Positions 46,757 through 50,640 of a DNA stretch of 50,640 nucleotides are shown one piece after another (position 1 is the first letter of the stretch; the number at the start of each line of letters is the position of its first letter). The DNA is from a virus. The translations under genes were made by a program, and so were the position numbers. The stretch covers positions 1 to 50,640 of the IMG/VR virus record IMGVR_UViG_3300029267_001908; one strand, 5' to 3'. The notes under the pieces were generated by a model. The model had not been told where the DNA came from and did no database searches. It saw nothing but the letters and a program-made list of their open reading frames with translations.

Positions 46757-47152
46757 GTGGATGAAATGCTACACGTAACAGGCCTATGGTGGAACCAAAC
46801 CAAAAACGGCGCGCGCTATCTATCCGGTACATGGGGAGGTGTGCGCGTAATGATATTCGAGAACACACGCAAGCAGGGCGCAAAATCACCGGACATGTTC
46901 CTGAAGCTTTCGCCAAGCAAACGCGAGGATAACGGCAGAGGCAGCAATGGCAATTATCAGCACCGCAACAATCAGCATCAGCAAGGCGGCTATCAACAGC
47001 CAGCGCCACAGCAGTACGGCCAGCAAGCACCATCACAGCAACAGCCTGCACAATATCAGCAAACGCCGCCACAGCAGAGCCAGAGTCAGCATCACACTGA
47101 CGAACATTGGCAAAGCAAGGGCTATCAAGCGCCGCAAGACGGCAGGTACTAG
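46757..47152 (+). CDS. protein with Gln-rich tail, replication-associated candidate
   Basis: A 131-residue protein; GTG at 46757 is eight bases after AAGGAG. The N-terminal 55 residues contain GLWWNQTKNGARYLSGTWGG, seen in short phage and plasmid proteins of unclear function. The tail is rich in Gln, Pro and His, similar to flexible tails of single-strand binding proteins. It follows the helicase, so a replication role is plausible but inferred. Confidence 0.45.
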   Translation: MDEMLHVTGLWWNQTKNGARYLSGTWGGVRVMIFENTRKQGAKSPDMFLKLSPSKREDNGRGSNGNYQHRNNQHQQGGYQQPAPQQYGQQAPSQQQPAQYQQTPPQQSQSQHHTDEHWQSKGYQAPQDGRY

Positions 47153-47153
47153 T

Positions 47154-47381
47154 ATGTGCAGCATGCATAGCGTACCGCTGTTGTGCTACAAATGCGGTGA
47201 GGAGTTTGAGCCTGTAGGCTTTGCAAGAGTAGATGGGTACCGGGTTATTGAAACGCTGGATCAAGACGAGTGCCCACATTGCCATGCTCACCTATACGAC
47301 AAAGACACCGGGCAAGGTTTTGTTTGGCAAGAGGTAAACGGGCAGTATAGATTAGACAGGGAGGCGAGTTATGCGAGATAA
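47154..47381 (+). CDS. zinc-ribbon protein
   Basis: A 75-residue protein with CYKCGEEF (about 13) and CPHCHAHL (about 43) pairs, a typical rubredoxin-like or zinc-ribbon layout. It begins one base after the previous stop. No family is recognised. Confidence 0.5.
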   Translation: MCSMHSVPLLCYKCGEEFEPVGFARVDGYRVIETLDQDECPHCHAHLYDKDTGQGFVWQEVNGQYRLDREASYAR

Positions 47382-47562
47382 AGCGCTTTTTATCCATCGA
47401 TTGGCAAGCGTGTTTTTGTCTGTAAGCATTGTATACATGGTTTACATCGGCTTAGGCTACACAACCGGCATAGTGCAAAAGCTTGTCGGGCTTGGCATGT
47501 TTACAGGCTCATGCTATGCTATATTTCTTAGCAATGCTATGCTAGACAGGAGCAGGCAATGA
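47371..47562 (+). CDS. small membrane protein, two segments
   Basis: A 63-residue protein with GGGAGG about eight bases before the ATG. Hydrophobic segments are at about 9-30 (ASVFLSVSIVYMVYIGLGY) and 34-55 (VGLGMFTGSCYAIFL). It may be a phage membrane protein such as an inhibitor of superinfection or a holin; the evidence is only the segments. Confidence 0.5.
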   Translation: MRDKALFIHRLASVFLSVSIVYMVYIGLGYTTGIVQKLVGLGMFTGSCYAIFLSNAMLDRSRQ

Positions 47563-47879
47563 GTGAGCCGGGCATTGAGTACAAGCTGACATGCCAGTGC
47601 GGCAAAACGCATTGCAAAAGCGTTAGTTTGCAAACAAAAGCAAGCGTGTTTGTTTGCGCGCGATGCTGGCGCATATGGACGCTGTCAATTTCAGGCGAGC
47701 GTGTCAGCGTTGACAGCCTGGAAAATGAGAGAAAGCCTGAGCAGACAAATGATAGCTGGCAAGATATGCCGACAATGCTTAGTGTGCCTAAGCATGCAAG
47801 CGGGTTTTGGAAGGATTGGCGAGCTGTGCAGTCTGCTAACAATGCGCAGTGGCATCATATGGAGGCAGGCTATGAGTGA
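47559..47879 (+). CDS. zinc-binding hypothetical protein
   Basis: A 106-residue protein overlapping the previous gene by four bases. CQCGKTHCK and CARCW motifs suggest a metal site. The second half is hydrophilic. Not recognised. Confidence 0.45.
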   Translation: MSEPGIEYKLTCQCGKTHCKSVSLQTKASVFVCARCWRIWTLSISGERVSVDSLENERKPEQTNDSWQDMPTMLSVPKHASGFWKDWRAVQSANNAQWHHMEAGYE

Positions 47880-48102
47880 GCGAGCAATTGTTTACGGTGT
47901 GCGTGTGCGCATACCAGGCGCAAGCGGTGGCGTGATAGGCTATCTGCCAAGCAAACAGGCAGCGGAAAAGTTGCGTGAGCAAGTGGGGTACACTGTGTCA
48001 TGCCTCAGCGGTGATAAGCTGTGGCATGTGAGCATAGAGGAGTTGCCGCAATTGCAATTGCAGGATGCACAAGCAATCAAGCGGAGGTATGGCAGGCTAT
48101 GA
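47872..48102 (+). CDS. hypothetical protein
   Basis: A 76-residue protein from the ATG at 47872 with GGAGGCAGG upstream. A first part with VRVRIPGASGGVIGYLPSKQ suggests a small beta fold. It overlaps the preceding gene by eight bases and the following gene by four. Confidence 0.45.
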   Translation: MSERAIVYGVRVRIPGASGGVIGYLPSKQAAEKLREQVGYTVSCLSGDKLWHVSIEELPQLQLQDAQAIKRRYGRL

Positions 48103-48365
48103 GCAGGGCGTTTATGTGCTACGTGACAGAAGGTGTAGAAACACATCATTATCAATGTCCTAGCATGCGGCATGATTTTGATGGCTTTTACTTAAATCGT
48201 AAGTCGAAACCGATTCCGCATTTTTGGAGTCATGAACAAGCCAAAGAAGAAGGTTGGTGCTTTACGAAAGATCGTCAATGGCCTGAAGATGGGGAAATTG
48301 TTGGCGTATGTCCAAGCTGTATTAATTTATGGAAGAAAGAAATGGAAGAAAATGAGTTGGTTTGA
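48099..48365 (+). CDS. hypothetical protein
   Basis: An 88-residue protein with GCGGAGG before the ATG and a CPSC pair near the end. His- and Cys-rich parts (VETHHYQCPSMRHDF) may bind metal. Overlaps the next gene. Confidence 0.45.
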   Translation: MSRAFMCYVTEGVETHHYQCPSMRHDFDGFYLNRKSKPIPHFWSHEQAKEEGWCFTKDRQWPEDGEIVGVCPSCINLWKKEMEENELV

Positions 48366-48630
48366 ATATGAAGACGGTATTTTGCAAACGGATGACATTT
48401 CTTTAATCACCACACATTTAAAACACATGGATCAAGATTCGTTTATGACGGTGATTATGAAAAACGGTGAACAGGTTACAATGCAATACAGCCCATATTA
48501 TAAGCTATTGCGAAAAGAAACCATAGAAGCACAAGAAAATGCAAGGTGTATAGCGCAAGAAGCAAGCGAGATGCTTAGGGTCGATTTGTTGAGAAGAACG
48601 GCGTGTATAGAGGGCAAGGTTGATGAATGA
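48352..48630 (+). CDS. hypothetical protein
   Basis: A 92-residue protein overlapping the preceding gene by 14 nt. It looks helical at the end (RKETIEAQENARCIAQEASE). No family recognised. The resolvase start overlaps its end by eight bases. Confidence 0.45.
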   Translation: MSWFEYEDGILQTDDISLITTHLKHMDQDSFMTVIMKNGEQVTMQYSPYYKLLRKETIEAQENARCIAQEASEMLRVDLLRRTACIEGKVDE

Positions 48631-49144
48631 AGAAGAAGTGTACATCGGCATTGATCCCTCAGTTAGCCGTAAAAAATGTGGCTACGCCGTCATACAAGGC
48701 GATAAATGCCTTGCATACGGCGTATTCGTTGCAGCAGCAAAAGAGCTACATTACGAGCACGGCAGGCTTTACCTGCTTAAGCGTGCTCTTGCTCGCCTGA
48801 TAAAGCAATACAAGCCTGCCAGCATAGCATATGAGGATAGCTTTCAGCAGTTGTACAAAAATGGTCAGCGCATACACAATGCCGACAAGCTTAGGCTTAT
48901 GCAAGCAATTGTCATCTGCAACGCATTTGATCATGGCATACCGTACAGATGGTACACTGCCACGCAGGTAAAGAAAGCAGTCGGCAAGGGCAATGCCAGC
49001 AAGCCCTATGTGCGACGCATGGTATGCGCGATTTTCGGCATTGATAAGCCATCAAGCATGCCGTTGGATGCAAGCGATGCGCTTGCAGTGGCGTACTGTC
49101 ACCAGCAAGCTATGTTGGCGAGCATGGTGGGGGCAAGCAGATGA
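48623..49144 (+). CDS. ruvC: RuvC-like Holliday junction resolvase
   Basis: A 173-residue protein with the RNase H-fold acidic residues of RuvC: Asp11 in YIGIDPS, Glu71 in IAYEDSF, and Asp149 and Asp152 in LDASDALAVAYCH. RuvC cuts four-way junctions made during recombination or replication; phages use it to resolve branched DNA before packaging. ATG at 48623; a TTG three bases before is possible. Confidence 0.85.
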   Translation: MNEEEVYIGIDPSVSRKKCGYAVIQGDKCLAYGVFVAAAKELHYEHGRLYLLKRALARLIKQYKPASIAYEDSFQQLYKNGQRIHNADKLRLMQAIVICNAFDHGIPYRWYTATQVKKAVGKGNASKPYVRRMVCAIFGIDKPSSMPLDASDALAVAYCHQQAMLASMVGASR

Positions 49145-49368
49145 GCGAGCATCTAAGATGGTACACTGCATCTGGTAGCATATGCCCTGAGTGTGCACAG
49201 ATTATTAAGACGAAATATAAGGATGTATGGCGATACACTTTTGATAAGGATGATTTGCCGTTTTTCCTTAAGCATGCAGGCGGTAAACACGTCTGCATTA
49301 ACGATATCATATGTGCTATACACAAACATGGTGAAATCAGCATTGAAGAAATTGGAGAAGATGAATGA
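49141..49368 (+). CDS. hypothetical protein with zinc pair
   Basis: A 75-residue protein with a CPEC pair (SICPECAQI) and His/Cys residues in the second half. ATGA overlap with the resolvase gene and the next gene. Not recognised. Confidence 0.45.
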   Translation: MSEHLRWYTASGSICPECAQIIKTKYKDVWRYTFDKDDLPFFLKHAGGKHVCINDIICAIHKHGEISIEEIGEDE

Positions 49369-50258
49369 CTAGCATAAGCCTGGCGATGATCGTAAAAAAT
49401 GAAGAAAAGAATATAGGGCCTTGCTTATGGTCGGTGGCTGACCTGGTAGATGAGATTGTTATTGTGGACACCGGCTCTACAGATGACACATTGGAAGCTA
49501 TAGAGGGGTTTGAACGTGGTATGGATGACGCCTTTCATGAAGAGCTGTCAGTATCGCCTTTTAGAACAACTATCGAAGTCCACAAGATACAATGGTCGGA
49601 TGATTTCAGTATGGCACGCAATCACGCGCTTAAGCAATGCACCGGCGAGTGGATTATACAAGTAGATGCTGATGAGTTGCTTGATCCGTCAGCAATCCCA
49701 ATCATAAAGCAGGCTATAAACGATCCTGACATGGTGTTCTTGCCGCTCTCACTGCGCTACCCAGATAGTGATAAGTTGCTATGTGTGCCGCGTTTGTTTC
49801 GCAATATACCGGGCAAAATCTACTATGAATATCCGTATCATGAGCAAGTGAGCAAATCAGTAAAACGCTATATAGAAGCGAATCCAGGCAAGAAGCAACG
49901 TTGGTTAAAGAAGGCGGTCATCCTGCATAAAGCAAGAGAAGCGCACCGTGATAAGACGGCAATGGCATTGAGAATCATGGGCAAACATTTGCAAGTCATG
50001 CCGCAAGATAGCACAGATGGTTTTATAGCAAGGCATTTTGTCGGCATTTTATTGGGCCAAATAGCACATGTCAAGAATGCTGAGTGGTTGCGCTACAATT
50101 GCGAAAGCGTTGCTTACTGGCTTGGTAAGCTTGGCTTTAAGCGGCATGCGTTGCGCTACTATGCCATGGCGCACAATCATGATGTTGTTCTGCATGGCGT
50201 GCCTGATGATAGCGATTTGAAAGCATTCTTTGAGCCTACGGCACATATAAGCGAGTGA
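49365..50258 (+). CDS. glycosyltransferase family 2
   Basis: A 297-residue protein with the GT-A fold landmarks: SLAMIVKNEEKN at the start, IVIVDTGSTDDT (31-42) for the nucleotide-sugar site and the DADE motif (101-104). It transfers a sugar from a nucleotide-sugar donor. In phages such enzymes can change host surface glycans or decorate modified DNA bases. There is no membrane segment. The C-terminal half is helical. Placement at the end of the early operon does not decide between the two roles. Confidence 0.8.
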   Translation: MTSISLAMIVKNEEKNIGPCLWSVADLVDEIVIVDTGSTDDTLEAIEGFERGMDDAFHEELSVSPFRTTIEVHKIQWSDDFSMARNHALKQCTGEWIIQVDADELLDPSAIPIIKQAINDPDMVFLPLSLRYPDSDKLLCVPRLFRNIPGKIYYEYPYHEQVSKSVKRYIEANPGKKQRWLKKAVILHKAREAHRDKTAMALRIMGKHLQVMPQDSTDGFIARHFVGILLGQIAHVKNAEWLRYNCESVAYWLGKLGFKRHALRYYAMAHNHDVVLHGVPDDSDLKAFFEPTAHISE

Positions 50259-50262
50259 GCAA

Positions 50263-50550
50263 ATGAACGCAGGGTGGTACATTGATATAGAGTGTCCGCA
50301 TTGCAATGCGGCGTTGACTCAGCCATACATTGAGAACATGAAGGATGTCGGCTCAATGCGGTGCTGTGCATGTGGGCGAATATTCGGTTATGCGTTGCGC
50401 ACAGAGGAGCGATGGGTGCGGTATCGCAATGGTAAGCCGCCGGTGCATGAGAGGGCAATACTCGGCGTTGTTACGCATGCTGTTAATCGGCATGTGATTG
50501 TAGATGGCAGGCGTTATTTAGAAAGCGAGGTGTTTGGTGAGCAAGAGTGA
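50263..50550 (+). CDS. zinc-ribbon protein
   Basis: A 95-residue protein with CPHC (about 11) and CCACG (about 34) pairs. It ends the annotated early operon and its last bases overlap the open frame at the right end. Not recognised. Confidence 0.5.
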   Translation: MNAGWYIDIECPHCNAALTQPYIENMKDVGSMRCCACGRIFGYALRTEERWVRYRNGKPPVHERAILGVVTHAVNRHVIVDGRRYLESEVFGEQE

Positions 50551-50640
50551 GCTAGTTATGGCTTTACAGGGGTTTAAACTATTTAAAAGATTGAGTTTGG
50601 GTCCTTCCAGGGGATTTAAGCTCTCCTGGGGTCCCCCCTG
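50537..50640 (+). other. right end with open frame and inverted repeat
   Basis: A GTG-started frame runs from 50537 to the window end without a stop, giving VSKSELVMALQGFK and more. A region of dyad symmetry (CCAGGGGA at 50604-50611 with TCTCCTGG at 50619-50626) and a C-rich end follow. If the genome is circular or cohesive-ended, this joins the terminase end of the window. Whether the frame is real cannot be judged. Confidence 0.35.

Overview
The window reads as one essentially complete genome of a tailed, siphovirus-like temperate phage that appears to persist as a plasmid (a phage-plasmid). The evidence is a full set of virion genes beside a ParA/ParB pair, a plasmid-style replication initiator with iteron-like repeats inside its own gene, and no recognisable integrase. 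A PEGA-type lipoprotein with a lipobox and Shine-Dalgarno signals of the usual bacterial type suggest a Gram-negative host; I cannot name the species. No tRNA, rRNA or CRISPR array was seen.

Layout. Positions 159-30176 form the late region on the + strand. It starts with two candidate small terminase subunits that flank a ParB-like-domain gene and a fused ABC-ATPase/acetyltransferase gene. A GpA-type large terminase follows, then lambda-like head genes (portal, S49 protease/scaffold, decoration protein with tandem repeats, major capsid protein), neck genes, tail tube, a frameshifted tail-assembly chaperone pair, a 1664-residue tape measure, and a tail-tip series resembling that of gene transfer agents (distal tail proteins, a DUF2163-like hub, an NlpC/P60 peptidase and a large tip protein). 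Between the tip genes and the tail fibre sits a block that is not ordinary tail equipment: an unknown protein, a Hanks-type protein kinase and a caspase-like peptidase, with overlapping reading frames (25254-28010).

Positions 30205-37791 run mainly on the - strand: small zinc-ribbon proteins (one Lar-like), a DUF1874-like protein, ParB and ParA with palindromic candidate parS sites, several unknown proteins, a PEGA lipoprotein and an XRE repressor. A divergent promoter at 37822-37850 drives an AT-rich rightward immunity/regulation block (37988-39268). The replication initiator (39370-40950) follows, with an attenuator-like leader in front and 22-bp iterons plus AT-rich repeats inside it. From 40947 to the right end runs a tight + strand early operon of small, often zinc-binding proteins, an Acb2-like anti-CBASS candidate, a DnaB-type helicase, a RuvC-like resolvase and a family-2 glycosyltransferase.

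How it works together (inference): the XRE repressor region decides between lysogeny and lytic growth; Rep, its iterons and DnaB replicate the circular prophage; ParAB and the TCGGACGTCCGA palindromes segregate it; the late operon builds and packages virions. A second, related palindrome family (GTTCGAACGTTCGAAC) is scattered through the late region, one copy lying inside a small HTH gene that lacks a normal start codon. The least explained and most interesting parts are the kinase-caspase block, the two palindrome families, the coding-region iterons and the Acb2-like protein with an extra cysteine-containing N-terminus.
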